Assembly (NCBI RefSeq): GCF_015159595.1
Contig: NZ_CP063304.1
Coordinates: forward strand, 62,001-126,000
Origin: Blautia liquoris
GTDB lineage: Bacteria; Bacillota; Clostridia; Lachnospirales; Lachnospiraceae
DNA: 64,000 nt
Direction: 5' to 3'
Both the position numbers and the translations under genes were made by a program. Shown one piece after another: positions 45,154 through 54,397 of this stretch. Under the pieces are notes generated by a model, which did no database searches, was not told where the DNA came from, and was given only the letters and a program-made list of their open reading frames with translations. The stretch's first letter is position 1. Each line of letters opens with the position of its first letter.

Positions 45154-46824
45154 TCAAAAACTTAACTTGTCAAACAAATTTTGCAGATCTATCGTCCCAT
45201 ATCCCCAGATGTTGTTCGGATAGATACTGGATATCGTGCACTGTGCTCCCCACATCAGCAGATTGGAAATGTCGTTTCCAGTGACCTGTGTATAATTTCC
45301 CCGAACTATACCCCATTCGAATAACATAGCCATAATCCCGGCTGCATGTGCGGCGGCGGCACCTGTCCCGGTATAGGAACCATATCCTCCGGAATTGACC
45401 GCACAGGTCAGTTCAAAACCAGGAGCAGCCAGATTTGGTTTTACGATACCGGTTCTTGTATATCCTCTGCTTGAATTTAACAGGATTGTATCGTTGTTTT
45501 GATTATAAGCGGTAATCGTCATAACGTGTTCAGCATTACCTGGTGAGGTGATTGTTGTGGACGGTGAGGATTGAACAAAGTAAGTATCGTTTGATATCAG
45601 ATCACCGGAAGGAAGCCAGGAGTGAAATGTATAATTTTCGTTGTTTATATTCTGCACCCGGAAGCTCCATACACCTTCATTCGGATTCCTGAGACGTATC
45701 AGTATGAACTGACTGCCGGATTCCTGTTCCAGAAGATAATTATTAACCCAGACGACAGCCTGAGATCTCGTAAAAGTATAGACAGAACAGTTATTGATTC
45801 TGGGGTATATGATCTGTGTGGATTCACCCAGGGGTGAGATGATCTCGACAGTCAATACTGCAGGACTGTTAGACCAGATTTCCATAGAGAACATAGTGTC
45901 ACGTGCACTTATCTGAAGCTCGATTTCATCCTGATAAGGGGGTGCGGTGACCGAACCATAATAGTGACGTCGGTTGCTGCCTTCATTACCGGCGGCACAG
46001 GATACCCCGATTTGGGGACTTTGCGTCAGGTAATCCAGATATGTATTGGTGGATCCTTCGCCGTCGTGGCCGTTTTGAGAGCTTCCCAGTGCGATACATA
46101 TGACAAGTGGACGGTTCAGCAAGGATGCGGTCGAAACAAGATAGCGAATTGCCAGCATCACATCGGAATCCTGATAACAGACTGCTTCGGAGGGCACAAG
46201 AAATAATTCTCTTAGATTTTGTTTTGCTTCTTTTAATTTAACTACAAGAAGATCAGATTCGGGAACCACACCACTGAAAGAATTCTCTTCGTCGATACTT
46301 CCGGCGGCAACGCTGGCAACTGCTGTACCGTGTCCATTGGTATCGGTAGAAGGAACGACAGACAGAGGAGAATCACTTTCCAGGGCAAGGTTGATGTTTT
46401 CCGCCGTGTATTCAGTTCCGTAAGTATAATTCAGAGGGGGCGGACCGTCCTGAATGGTCTGATCCCATATTCTGGCGATTCGTGTGCTTCCGTCAGAGTG
46501 TAAGAATGCAGGATGCTGGTATGTAATTCCGGTATCTATGAATCCTACCAATACGCCTTGTCCGAACAGGGCCAGGTAAGGGTTGGACTGGATGCTCTGT
46601 ACGCCCGATCTGTTAAGACTGATCAGGGAAGTTAAGGTTAAAAAGGTCGGAAAGTTATGGTATAGATATTTTCCGACGGTACACATATCAGTGGTATTGC
46701 CTCTATATACATGTAATATGGATTCGCGTTCATTGATTGGAGTGATATTCGCACTCAAATCTGGAGTAAGCGAGGAATTATTTACGACCAGATCATAATA
46801 TTGTTCGTCCAATATTTTTTCCAT
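45154..46824 (-). CDS. Second subtilase-fold pseudoprotease (Ser to Gly)
   Basis: The 556-aa protein is a close paralogue of the downstream gene, with matching start (KILDEQYYDL) and collinear motifs. Asp97 (FIDTGIT) and His165 (NGHGTAVAS) are kept, while the Ser motif is again GTGAAAA. Both copies share the same substitution, so the loss probably came before the duplication. Small differences around the former active site (HAAG against QTSG) suggest each copy binds a different partner. AGGAG precedes the ATG; this is the first gene of the pair. Confidence 0.88.
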   Translation of the reverse strand: MEKILDEQYYDLVVNNSSLTPDLSANITPINERESILHVYRGNTTDMCTVGKYLYHNFPTFLTLTSLISLNRSGVQSIQSNPYLALFGQGVLVGFIDTGITYQHPAFLHSDGSTRIARIWDQTIQDGPPPLNYTYGTEYTAENINLALESDSPLSVVPSTDTNGHGTAVASVAAGSIDEENSFSGVVPESDLLVVKLKEAKQNLRELFLVPSEAVCYQDSDVMLAIRYLVSTASLLNRPLVICIALGSSQNGHDGEGSTNTYLDYLTQSPQIGVSCAAGNEGSNRRHYYGSVTAPPYQDEIELQISARDTMFSMEIWSNSPAVLTVEIISPLGESTQIIYPRINNCSVYTFTRSQAVVWVNNYLLEQESGSQFILIRLRNPNEGVWSFRVQNINNENYTFHSWLPSGDLISNDTYFVQSSPSTTITSPGNAEHVMTITAYNQNNDTILLNSSRGYTRTGIVKPNLAAPGFELTCAVNSGGYGSYTGTGAAAAHAAGIMAMLFEWGIVRGNYTQVTGNDISNLLMWGAQCTISSIYPNNIWGYGTIDLQNLFDKLSF

Positions 46825-46931
46825 TTCATATGCTCCTGTTGTATCACAGTGCAGGCCGTTAAAAGATCCATGCGACAGTGCACTTGTGTTTTGACTTTAT
46901 AACACTTTATGTTTCTTCTATTGTGAATATG

Positions 46932-46970
46932 AAAAAAAATGTCCGCAGCCGGTTTACCGGCTGCGGACAT
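46932..46970 (-). terminator. Strong terminator of the YesL-like gene
   Basis: A 14-bp perfect stem ATGTCCGCAGCCGG (46939-46952 with 46957-46970) and a 4-nt loop are followed on the minus strand by eight T. Confidence 0.9.
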
Positions 46971-46984
46971 CGGGATAAACACAT

Positions 46985-47728
46985 TCAGTTTTGATTCTGG
47001 TCTTTTGGATCCTGTTCGATCTGATCAGGTTCATCCTGTTTCACATCAAGTTCGCTCATATGAGCGATGACTTCATCTTCAGATTGTTCCAGATCTTCAT
47101 CTGGAGGCATATAGTTTGCAAAAATCTTGTTAAAGAAAATTGAATTAATGTAGGTTATGCCAGAGAATCCAAAAAGGAATATAAACATCAAGTAGAAAGA
47201 AAATACATTTCCCGGCGCATACAGGCAGATCACAGGAGGGGCTATAATAATTGCCAGAATTAAAATCGTATAGGGCAGATGACGTATTGAAAATAATAAT
47301 GAATTGGTAAAAGTATGTTTGATCGTGTTGTAAAATCTGCTCTGCGATGGGAATACATATAGGAGCACAAAAGCGTAGATCAGGATTAAAAAGTAAAATA
47401 CATATCTGATATTCGTTATTGCACCTTTCATTACGTTGTTCACAAGATAGATATCAGCACCTAAAAACAGACCGATTGCCAGCATGATCAGCCAGATAAT
47501 GGTTGACTGTTTAAAATTCTCTTTGAAAGATCTGAAATAACTTTTGAACACATAGGAATCTTCATTCCGTACCATCTTAATTGTTACGTAATACATAGCT
47601 GTTATGTTCGCCCCAATTGTAACAATTGGAATACACAAGACAATAAAGATAAAATTCAGGATCATCAAATCGAACAATCTGCTCATAACTTGGGAAAATT
47701 TACTGTCAATACTAAAAATACCGCCCAT
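46985..47728 (-). CDS. YesL family (DUF624) membrane protein
   Basis: The 247-aa protein has five or six helices, a starting VMSRLFDLMILNFIFIVLCIP helix and a Gln/Asp/Glu-rich tail. YesL-like proteins are found near carbohydrate ABC systems; the function is unknown. Its nearest neighbour on the other side is an MsmX-type sugar ATPase. It ends in a strong terminator. Confidence 0.87.
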   Translation of the reverse strand: MGGIFSIDSKFSQVMSRLFDLMILNFIFIVLCIPIVTIGANITAMYYVTIKMVRNEDSYVFKSYFRSFKENFKQSTIIWLIMLAIGLFLGADIYLVNNVMKGAITNIRYVFYFLILIYAFVLLYVFPSQSRFYNTIKHTFTNSLLFSIRHLPYTILILAIIIAPPVICLYAPGNVFSFYLMFIFLFGFSGITYINSIFFNKIFANYMPPDEDLEQSEDEVIAHMSELDVKQDEPDQIEQDPKDQNQN

Positions 47729-47947
47729 AGTCTGCTTTCCTCTTTTCTAAATAGTGACGTAAGGGTCAAGCCCCATATCAAAAAACTACTCCAAATGTAA
47801 AATGTTTTTAAAGCCTTATTGTCAAGTATAACGAAAAGTGGAAAAAAAATCAAATAGAAAATAGCTTTCGTCAATCTGTATACGATTAATAAAAATATTT
47901 GGTCAATCTGTCTGAAGTTTAAAAGGTACTAATACATGATATTCAGA

Positions 47948-47969
47948 TTTGACAAATGAGGTTGTCAAA
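47948..47969. promoter_or_regulatory. Inverted repeat upstream of the MsmX-like gene
   Basis: TTTGACAA (47948-47955) and TTGTCAAA (47962-47969) form a perfect inverted repeat with a 6-nt spacer, 108 nt before the ATPase gene. It looks like a dimeric regulator site. A TATACT (48011-48016) could be the -10 element. Nothing else is seen in 47729-48076. Confidence 0.45.
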
Positions 47970-48076
47970 GTTTGTGTAAAAGTGGCATGGTGTAAAAGTA
48001 AGCAATTATGTATACTAGTGTCAGCAGATAAAAGAGGGATAAAAACCCTTGTAATAATTTTAGGAGGAAAAGGAAA

Positions 48077-49189
48077 ATGTCAAGCTTATCATTAGAGCAC
48101 ATTTATAAGAAATATTCGAATGGGTTTGAGGCGATAAAAGATTTTAATCTTGATATCGAAGACAAAGAGTTTATCATTTTTGTAGGGCCATCAGGATGTG
48201 GAAAATCTACCACCCTTCGTATGATTGCAGGTCTGGAGGAAATCACAGAAGGAACTCTGAAAATCGGCGACAAAGTAATGAATGATGTAGAGCCCAAGGA
48301 CAGAGATATTGCCATGGTTTTCCAGAACTACGCTCTGTATCCTCATATGACTGTATTTGATAATATGGCATTTGGACTGAAACTTAGAAAAGTTCCAAAA
48401 GATCAGATCAAAAAACAGGTAACTGAGGCGGCTAAGATTTTGGATCTTGAGAAACTGCTAGACCGTAAACCGAAGGCTCTTTCCGGTGGACAGAGACAGC
48501 GTGTTGCCATGGGTCGTGCAATCGTGCGTGATCCTAAAGTCTTTTTGATGGATGAACCGCTGTCAAACCTGGATGCAAAACTTCGTGTTCAGATGCGTAC
48601 AGAGATTTCAAAACTGCATGAGAGACTGGGAGCTACTATTATCTATGTAACCCATGATCAGACAGAGGCTATGACCCTTGGTACCAGAATCGTTGTTATG
48701 AAAGACGGTGTGATCCAGCAGGTTGATACTCCACAGAACCTTTATAATGCTCCTTGCAACGCTTTCGTTGCAGGATTTATCGGATCACCGCAGATGAATA
48801 TGCTTGATGTTAAAATCAGCGTTGAAGGGGAAGATGTATATGCGACGATCGGAGACCACAAGCTGAAGGTTCCAGCTTCCAAGGCTAAAGCATTAATTGA
48901 TGGCGGATATGATGGAAAGACAGTTATTATGGGTATTCGTCCTGAGAATGTCAATGATTCTCAGATGATGGTTGAAGTTTCAAAGAACAGCGTGATAGAA
49001 GCAAAGATTAATGTATACGAGCTGCTTGGTGCAGAGGTTTATCTGTATTTTGAGCTGGAAGGATTCCCGATGACAGCACGTGTTGATCCCCGCACCACAG
49101 CCAGAACCGGTGATACTGTTAAGTTTGCACTGGATATGGAAAAAGTGCATATGTTTGACAAAGAGACAGAAATTGTAATTACGAATTAA
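48077..49189 (+). CDS. msmX: MsmX/UgpC-type sugar ABC transporter ATPase
   Basis: The 370-aa ATPase serves carbohydrate importers of the MalK class. It has Walker A GPSGCGKST, Q loop FQNYALYPH, signature LSGGQRQR, Walker B VFLMDEPLSNLD, and a C-terminal TOBE regulatory domain (about 240-370). No permease or binding protein is adjacent, so it is probably the shared ATPase for several importers, as MsmX is in Bacillus. AGGAGG lies upstream. Confidence 0.93.
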   Translation: MSSLSLEHIYKKYSNGFEAIKDFNLDIEDKEFIIFVGPSGCGKSTTLRMIAGLEEITEGTLKIGDKVMNDVEPKDRDIAMVFQNYALYPHMTVFDNMAFGLKLRKVPKDQIKKQVTEAAKILDLEKLLDRKPKALSGGQRQRVAMGRAIVRDPKVFLMDEPLSNLDAKLRVQMRTEISKLHERLGATIIYVTHDQTEAMTLGTRIVVMKDGVIQQVDTPQNLYNAPCNAFVAGFIGSPQMNMLDVKISVEGEDVYATIGDHKLKVPASKAKALIDGGYDGKTVIMGIRPENVNDSQMMVEVSKNSVIEAKINVYELLGAEVYLYFELEGFPMTARVDPRTTARTGDTVKFALDMEKVHMFDKETEIVITN

Positions 49190-49208
49190 TAATCTTAAAG
49201 CTGCAGGA

Positions 49209-49256
49209 GAACACCGCATTGCTGACTTTGATCAGTATATGCGGTGCTTTTTTTAT
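49209..49256 (+). terminator. Terminator after the MsmX-like gene
   Basis: ACCGCAT pairs with ATGCGGT around a loop that itself contains TGA/TCA complementarity, followed by GCTTTTTTT. Confidence 0.85.
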
Positions 49257-49366
49257 TTTGTGTTGATTCTTTTAAAAAAATAAGTTATATTTAATTATAT
49301 GCCAATAACTCTGAATGAAAGAAAGGCAAAAGGCAGAGTATAACGGCAGGAAAGGATGTGACTATT

Positions 49367-50452
49367 TTGATTACGAGTCAAGTTTTACAGAAAACAATAG
49401 ACGAATTAAAGAATATTACAAGAATTGATTTGAGTGTATTAAATCCCGATGGAAGTATAGTTGCTACCACGTTTCCAGAAATGGAAGTCGATGTTAAAGG
49501 CGTTGATTCTTTTGTAAACTCGGCTGCTGACAGCCAGGTGATCTCTGATTATCATTTCTTTAAAGTTAATGATAATCAGAATGTAGAGTACGTTCTTGTT
49601 GCAAAGGGAAACAGCGACGATGCCTATATGATAGGAAAGGTTGCCGTGAGTGAGATCCAGAATCTGATCATCGCGTATAAAGAGCGTCTCGACAAGAATA
49701 ATTTTATCCAGAATCTTTTGCTGGACAACCTGCTTTTGGTTGATGTATATAATCGTGCAAAGAAACTACGGATTGATACAGCGGCCCGCCGATTGGTTTA
49801 TATGATAGAGACCAAGAATGAAAAAGATACAGGAGCTATGGAGACGGTAAAAACAATATTTGCTTCGCACCCGAAAGATTTTGTCACTGAGGTGGAAGAG
49901 CACAGTATTATCATCGTCAAGGAGCTAAAAGAAACCGATTCTGACGAAGATATGAAGCAGACAGCACATATGTTGGTTGATATGCTAAACGCTGAGGCAA
50001 TGTCACAAGTCCGTATCTCCTATGGAAATCCGGTAGCGGAGATTAAAGATGTATCAAAATCTTATAAGGAAGCGAAGATGGCTCTTGAAGTAGGGAAAAT
50101 CTTCTATGCGGAAAAGAATGTTGTGCCATACAGCAAACTCGGAATTGGTCGGCTGATCTATCAGCTTCCCATTCCTCTTTGCGAAATGTTCATGACAGAA
50201 GTGTTTGGTGAAGATCTGCCGGATACATTTGATGATGAGACTTTGACAACAATCAATAAATTCTTTGAAAATAACCTGAACGTTTCCGAGACATCACGCC
50301 AGCTATATGTACACCGCAACACTTTGGTATACCGACTTGAGAAACTTGAGAGAAGCACTGGTTTGGACATCCGTGTATTCGATGATGCGTTGACTTTCAA
50401 GATCGCAATGATGGTGGTAAGTTATATGAAATATATGAGAAACATAGATTAG
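49367..50452 (+). CDS. CdaR/PucR-family transcriptional regulator
   Basis: The 361-aa protein has an N-terminal ligand-binding sugar-diacid-recognition-like region (residues 1-110) and a GGDEF-like middle part. A C-terminal PucR-type helix-turn-helix (about 300-355) includes NVSETSRQLYVHRNTLVYRL. TTG at 49367 follows AAAGGA by 10 nt; a GTG at 49358 is too close to it. It follows the sugar ATPase gene on the same strand after a terminator and may regulate carbohydrate uptake. Confidence 0.87.
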   Translation: MITSQVLQKTIDELKNITRIDLSVLNPDGSIVATTFPEMEVDVKGVDSFVNSAADSQVISDYHFFKVNDNQNVEYVLVAKGNSDDAYMIGKVAVSEIQNLIIAYKERLDKNNFIQNLLLDNLLLVDVYNRAKKLRIDTAARRLVYMIETKNEKDTGAMETVKTIFASHPKDFVTEVEEHSIIIVKELKETDSDEDMKQTAHMLVDMLNAEAMSQVRISYGNPVAEIKDVSKSYKEAKMALEVGKIFYAEKNVVPYSKLGIGRLIYQLPIPLCEMFMTEVFGEDLPDTFDDETLTTINKFFENNLNVSETSRQLYVHRNTLVYRLEKLERSTGLDIRVFDDALTFKIAMMVVSYMKYMRNID

Positions 50453-50592
50453 AGGAGATAAGGCAGCTATCCGATGGAGTTTTCCTGAATGATAGCTGCT
50501 TTTTAAAAAACGTTTTTAATTTCCAGAATACTTAGACAATTTAAAGAAACAATAGTAAAAGAAAAACAATATTAAAAAATGCAATAAATATG

Positions 50593-50621
50593 TTGACAAA
50601 CGAAGAGAAATTTGCTATTAT
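50593..50621 (+). promoter_or_regulatory. Consensus promoter of an apparently non-coding unit
   Basis: TTGACA (50593-50598), a 17-nt spacer and TATTAT (50616-50621) form the best -35/-10 pair in the window. No gene of normal size follows for 770 nt. Confidence 0.7.
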
Positions 50622-50749
50622 ACAGTTAAACAAACAGTAAACAACTTACATCCTTTCGAATCGCTTACAAAAGAATATGATGACGAGAAAATCATATGAG
50701 ATATATCGTAAGTGATGGAGAAAGCAGATATGTTTAGGAGGTGGTTCCA

Positions 50750-50845
50750 TTGGGCAAGTTAGAGGTTAGCATTCAATACGAGAGTGGCATTACCCGGCAC
50801 CCCCTGTTAGAAAACCTTTATCATATGAGTGATAAGTTTCCCTGA
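50750..50845 (+). CDS. Possible 31-aa peptide in the long RNA
   Basis: TTG at 50750 follows AGGAGG by 8 nt and opens 31 codons ending in TGA (MGKLEVSIQYESG... to ...SDKFP). The peptide has no membrane segment and is not recognised. The excellent ribosome site suggests it is translated, perhaps as a leader or a small regulator. Confidence 0.4.
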   Translation: MGKLEVSIQYESGITRHPLLENLYHMSDKFP

Positions 50846-51270
50846 TTGAATGGAATAGCAAAAGATAAAAGGTATATCCTGCCGGTACTTGTATTGAATA
50901 TATGCCACGATAAGAAGAGGTTTTGATTTGTGTAAAGAAACAAATCAAAAAGGACAGGCAACCATTGAAATTGAAAGTATACATATCATTGGACCATAGA
51001 TTAATCTTTTGTTGGATCTAAATTTGTTGAATAACAGATATTTATACTGATATCTAATATGATTTGTCTGACTGGAAGTACGATAAACCGATTATATTGT
51101 ACCAAAACTCTTGCTTATCAATATAGATATGGAACAATTTCTAAGTAAGCAGACTTGGTGAAAGGAAAAGTTAATACTTACGAAGCAGGGAAGAAACTAT
51201 AAAAAATATAAATAAAGAGCATACACTGCTCTGGAAAGAGAAACATATAATTGAATAAAGGAAATCAGTA

Positions 51271-51318
51271 GACAGCCGTCGTATCGATGAATTTTGGTAT
51301 GACGGCTGTCGTTATGTT
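51271..51318 (+). terminator. Terminator of the long RNA
   Basis: GACAGCCGTC (51271-51280) pairs with GACGGCTGTC (51301-51310); three further pairs extend it. The T tail is weak (GTTATGTTATG). Confidence 0.65.
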
Positions 51319-51388
51319 ATGAAAAAACTTTATTGACAAAGTGAATAACATGCTCCATACTATTCATGTGGTACGGGGAGAAGAATAG

Positions 51389-52087
51389 ATGAATTTAGAT
51401 TTAAAAGATATATTGTGGGAAGACGAAGATATCCTGGTAATCAGAAAGCATGCAGGGGTACCGGTACAGCATTCACGTGCTGGGCAGATGGATCTGGAAC
51501 ATCTGTTGCTGAATTATCTTGCACTTAAAAAATCACAAAAGAAAACAATCCCATATCTGGCTGTGATTCACCGGCTGGATCAGCCGGTAGAGGGAATCTT
51601 GGTATTCGCAAAGAATTCTGATTCTGCGCGGAAGCTGAATGCTCAGCTGGCAGTGGGCCGGATTAAAAAAGAATATCTTGCAGTCACTGACCACGAACCG
51701 GAAAAGCTGGAAGGAACGTTGGATAATTATCTGGTAAAGTGTAAGGGGGATAACAGATCTGTAGTTACCCAGAAGGATGTACCCGGTGCGAAACGATCGA
51801 TACTTAGCTATAAGACGTTGGAAAAAGACAAAAAAAGCGAAAAGGTTCTTCTTTTGATTTTCCTGAAAACAGGACGTCATCATCAGATTCGAGTACAGAT
51901 GGCGCATGCCAAAATGCCCCTCTGTGGTGACAGGAAATACAATAAAGAGTATAAAGACGGTGAGAATCTGGCACTCTGTGCATACAAGCTGACATTTTTC
52001 CATCCAGTCACGAACAAAGAATTGAAATTTCAGGTCAGCCCTGAAAATATAGTATTCCATCCTTTCCTGGGAAAATTAAGAGAATAA
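51389..52087 (+). CDS. RluA-family pseudouridine synthase
   Basis: The 232-aa enzyme isomerises uridine in rRNA or tRNA. The catalytic Asp is in HRLDQPVEG (near residue 63). KTGRHHQIRVQMAH and the Tyr in KKEYLAV are also conserved. There is no S4 domain. GGGGAG lies about 8 nt before the ATG. Target base unknown. Confidence 0.92.
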   Translation: MNLDLKDILWEDEDILVIRKHAGVPVQHSRAGQMDLEHLLLNYLALKKSQKKTIPYLAVIHRLDQPVEGILVFAKNSDSARKLNAQLAVGRIKKEYLAVTDHEPEKLEGTLDNYLVKCKGDNRSVVTQKDVPGAKRSILSYKTLEKDKKSEKVLLLIFLKTGRHHQIRVQMAHAKMPLCGDRKYNKEYKDGENLALCAYKLTFFHPVTNKELKFQVSPENIVFHPFLGKLRE

Positions 52088-52178
52088 TAAGAAAATATGT
52101 GAAATGTCAATATAGACTTTACAACAAAAATTGTAGTATCATACTAGGAAGACAATCAGAAAGGGAGTATATTGAGGA

Positions 52179-53342
52179 ATGAAGTATTTACGAAGCACGG
52201 GAGCAGCAGCACTTCTTCTGGCAGTTTTTATTTCAGGATGTGGAAGCAAAAAAGAAGATCGACAACCGGTTACCCCACCGACAAAGGAGCCAGTAGTAAC
52301 AGAGACTCCAACTCCAAGTGAAGCTGTCAAGTCAACAGAAACTGTGAAACCAACAAAAGAACCGGAAGAAGAAATAAAAGTCACTCTTTCAAATTCCCAG
52401 GAATTGACCGCTGATTATACAACAATGAAGGACTTGCCTGTAGAAAAGGGTACTTATATTGCTGTAGTGGCCAAAGGAATAGATTCCAGTTATTGGAACA
52501 ATGTGAAAAAAGGCGCTGAGGCAGCCATTAAGAAGTTAAATGAGGAACTGGGCTATACAGGAAATGATAAGGTGAGGATAACCTTTGAAGGGCCTGCAAA
52601 TAATTCAGACATAGATTCACAGATTAATATTATAGATGCAGTATTGGCAGATAATCCGACAGTTCTCTGTCTTTCGGCCATAGATATGCAGTCCTGCAAT
52701 GCACAGCTGGAAACAGCTCAGGAAAATGGAATACCAGTTGTGATTATTGATTCAGGTGTGGAGAATAATTTGATTGCATCAGCATGTGCAACGAATAACT
52801 ATAATGCAGGTGCAGAAGCTGCAAAAAAAATGAGTGAGGCAATTGGAAACATCGGGGAAGTCGCTGTTATGGCACATCAGGCTACTGCCCAAAGCAGTAT
52901 TGATCGTGTAAAGGGATTTACAGAAGAGATGACGAATCATCATCCGGATATTAAAATCATTGAAACTTCTTATGAGAGTGAAGACAAGACAGTAAAAGAA
53001 ATCGTATCTGGAGTACTAAAAGATCATCCGGATTTGTCAGGATATTTTGGTACGAATGAGAACATGGCAGTCGGCGTCATGGATGCCATGCAGGAGACTG
53101 AAAATGATAAAGTAAAGCTTATAGGATTTGACTCTGGAGAAACACAGCAGAAAGCAGTGAAAGACGGAAAGGAATATGGGATGATCTGTCAGAATCCATA
53201 TGGGATGGGATATGCATCTATGGTTGCTGCGGCCCGACTGGCATCACATCTTCCGGTAGATACTTACATCAGTTCGGGATATCAGTGGATTGACAATAAA
53301 AATATAACCCTGCCCGAAAATCGTCAATACTTATATAAATAG
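52179..53342 (+). CDS. Orphan periplasmic-binding-type sugar lipoprotein
   Basis: The 387-aa protein has a lipobox (FISGC) and then a Thr/Pro/Glu-rich linker (residues 25-65) that lifts it from the membrane. A type I periplasmic-binding domain of the ribose class follows (about 80-387: AVVAKGIDSSYW, DSQINIIDAV, VVIIDSGV, GYFGTNENMAVG). No permease or ATPase gene is next to it. It may feed a shared importer or act as a sensor partner. Confidence 0.88.
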   Translation: MKYLRSTGAAALLLAVFISGCGSKKEDRQPVTPPTKEPVVTETPTPSEAVKSTETVKPTKEPEEEIKVTLSNSQELTADYTTMKDLPVEKGTYIAVVAKGIDSSYWNNVKKGAEAAIKKLNEELGYTGNDKVRITFEGPANNSDIDSQINIIDAVLADNPTVLCLSAIDMQSCNAQLETAQENGIPVVIIDSGVENNLIASACATNNYNAGAEAAKKMSEAIGNIGEVAVMAHQATAQSSIDRVKGFTEEMTNHHPDIKIIETSYESEDKTVKEIVSGVLKDHPDLSGYFGTNENMAVGVMDAMQETENDKVKLIGFDSGETQQKAVKDGKEYGMICQNPYGMGYASMVAAARLASHLPVDTYISSGYQWIDNKNITLPENRQYLYK

Positions 53343-53343
53343 T

Positions 53344-53377
53344 AAAAGAGTATGTCTGGGGAACGGACATACTCTTT
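53344..53377. terminator. Bidirectional terminator
   Basis: AAAGAGTATGTC pairs with GGACATACTCTTT between the lipoprotein gene and the convergent membrane protein gene. Confidence 0.85.
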
Positions 53378-53383
53378 GTGCCT

Positions 53384-54253
53384 TTATTTGGGATTTTGCT
53401 GATCTTTACTTTCTTCGTTGTAGATATCCTGGATTTCTCTGGATATTTCGGACCGTATATCTGATAAATCAACTGTATAATTGGAGTCATCAGGCCGGGA
53501 GGGTTTATCGACAATCCTAGTTTTATCAGAAATAGTGTCGTCAGGCCGAGAGGGCTGAGGTTTAATCTCCGTCTGAGATGTAGGTTTTGGCCGGTATTGG
53601 TGTTGTATCTTTTTCCTACTTCTCTTTTTCATGTTTCTCTTTCTGATCTTTCCTCCATGTTTTTTCTTCTTTTTCCATAATTTCAGCTGAAAAGAAACTC
53701 CAAGAGCAGCCAGTATGATAGCCAGAAGAACGGTGAACAAAAGACTTTTATGTCCGGCCAGGTCAAGAATTGATTTCGCGGAACCTACGGCCCCATATAA
53801 TGCAGTTATGATACTCACAATAATTTGTTCTTTCACAATGGCAAGAAATCCTACTGCAATTCCAAACACGACGAAGCCACAGATTGCACTGAAGGTTGGC
53901 GTTGGAAATAGTTGAAATAGTGTGAATATCACAACTCCGATACAGAGAAAAAATATTCCGATTCGGTAAAGCAGAAAAGAAAGGACAGTGAAAATCAATC
54001 CTCCCGCGAGGGCAGATCCCAGGCTGGCAACAGGGCCAAGATTAAAATACAGTCCAAGCGATATTCCAGCACCAAGTCCTAAAAGCAGGCCAAAGATGCA
54101 GCTCCAGAGTTTTCTTAGGGCATAGCCGAAAAAACAGTTGAGCAGCGAAAATACCAGAGCTGCCCCGACAAGATAAGAGGCATAAGTGGTAAAGAAATCA
54201 GTAATATATTGTGAGTTTCCGAATATTGTGCCTATATTGTTGATACTGTCCAT
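53384..54253 (-). CDS. Seven-helix membrane protein with a charged tail
   Basis: The 289-aa protein has about seven hydrophobic segments (residues 20-195) rich in Gly and Ala, similar in layout to DUF4203/TMEM198-like proteins. A Lys/Arg-rich stretch (195-220) and a polar tail with two PSRPDD motifs follow. Function unknown. Confidence 0.7.
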   Translation of the reverse strand: MDSINNIGTIFGNSQYITDFFTTYASYLVGAALVFSLLNCFFGYALRKLWSCIFGLLLGLGAGISLGLYFNLGPVASLGSALAGGLIFTVLSFLLYRIGIFFLCIGVVIFTLFQLFPTPTFSAICGFVVFGIAVGFLAIVKEQIIVSIITALYGAVGSAKSILDLAGHKSLLFTVLLAIILAALGVSFQLKLWKKKKKHGGKIRKRNMKKRSRKKIQHQYRPKPTSQTEIKPQPSRPDDTISDKTRIVDKPSRPDDSNYTVDLSDIRSEISREIQDIYNEESKDQQNPK

Positions 54254-54397
54254 TCGTGATTCTCCTTTATGTATCTGCTAGTGTCATGGATTATTCTATA
54301 ATGTTTTTAACAATTTGGCAAGTGATAAAAAGGGATTCCAGAACAATGACTTATCCTTACGCATATATTATAGAAATATCAAAATTGGAGTATGTGC

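Larger units (their letters stand above)
50628..51318 (+). ncRNA. Candidate long structured RNA, about 690 nt
   Basis: The unit runs from the promoter at 50593 to a terminator at 51271-51318. Reading frames are short on both strands apart from a 31-codon ORF. Hairpins include a perfect 10-bp stem TTTTGATTTG/CAAATCAAAA (50921-50930 and 50941-50950). Others are AGATAT/ATATCT near 51035 and AGAGCA/TGCTCT near 51222. I cannot match it to OLE, ROOL, GOLLD, tmRNA or RNase P from memory. It could also be a decayed gene or a long leader of the pseudouridine synthase gene, although a terminator lies between them. Confidence 0.45.

Noticed and set aside
50790-50984. A 64-codon minus-strand frame in the long non-coding unit
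   Set aside because: No ribosome site, and it covers a perfect 10-bp hairpin of the opposite strand.
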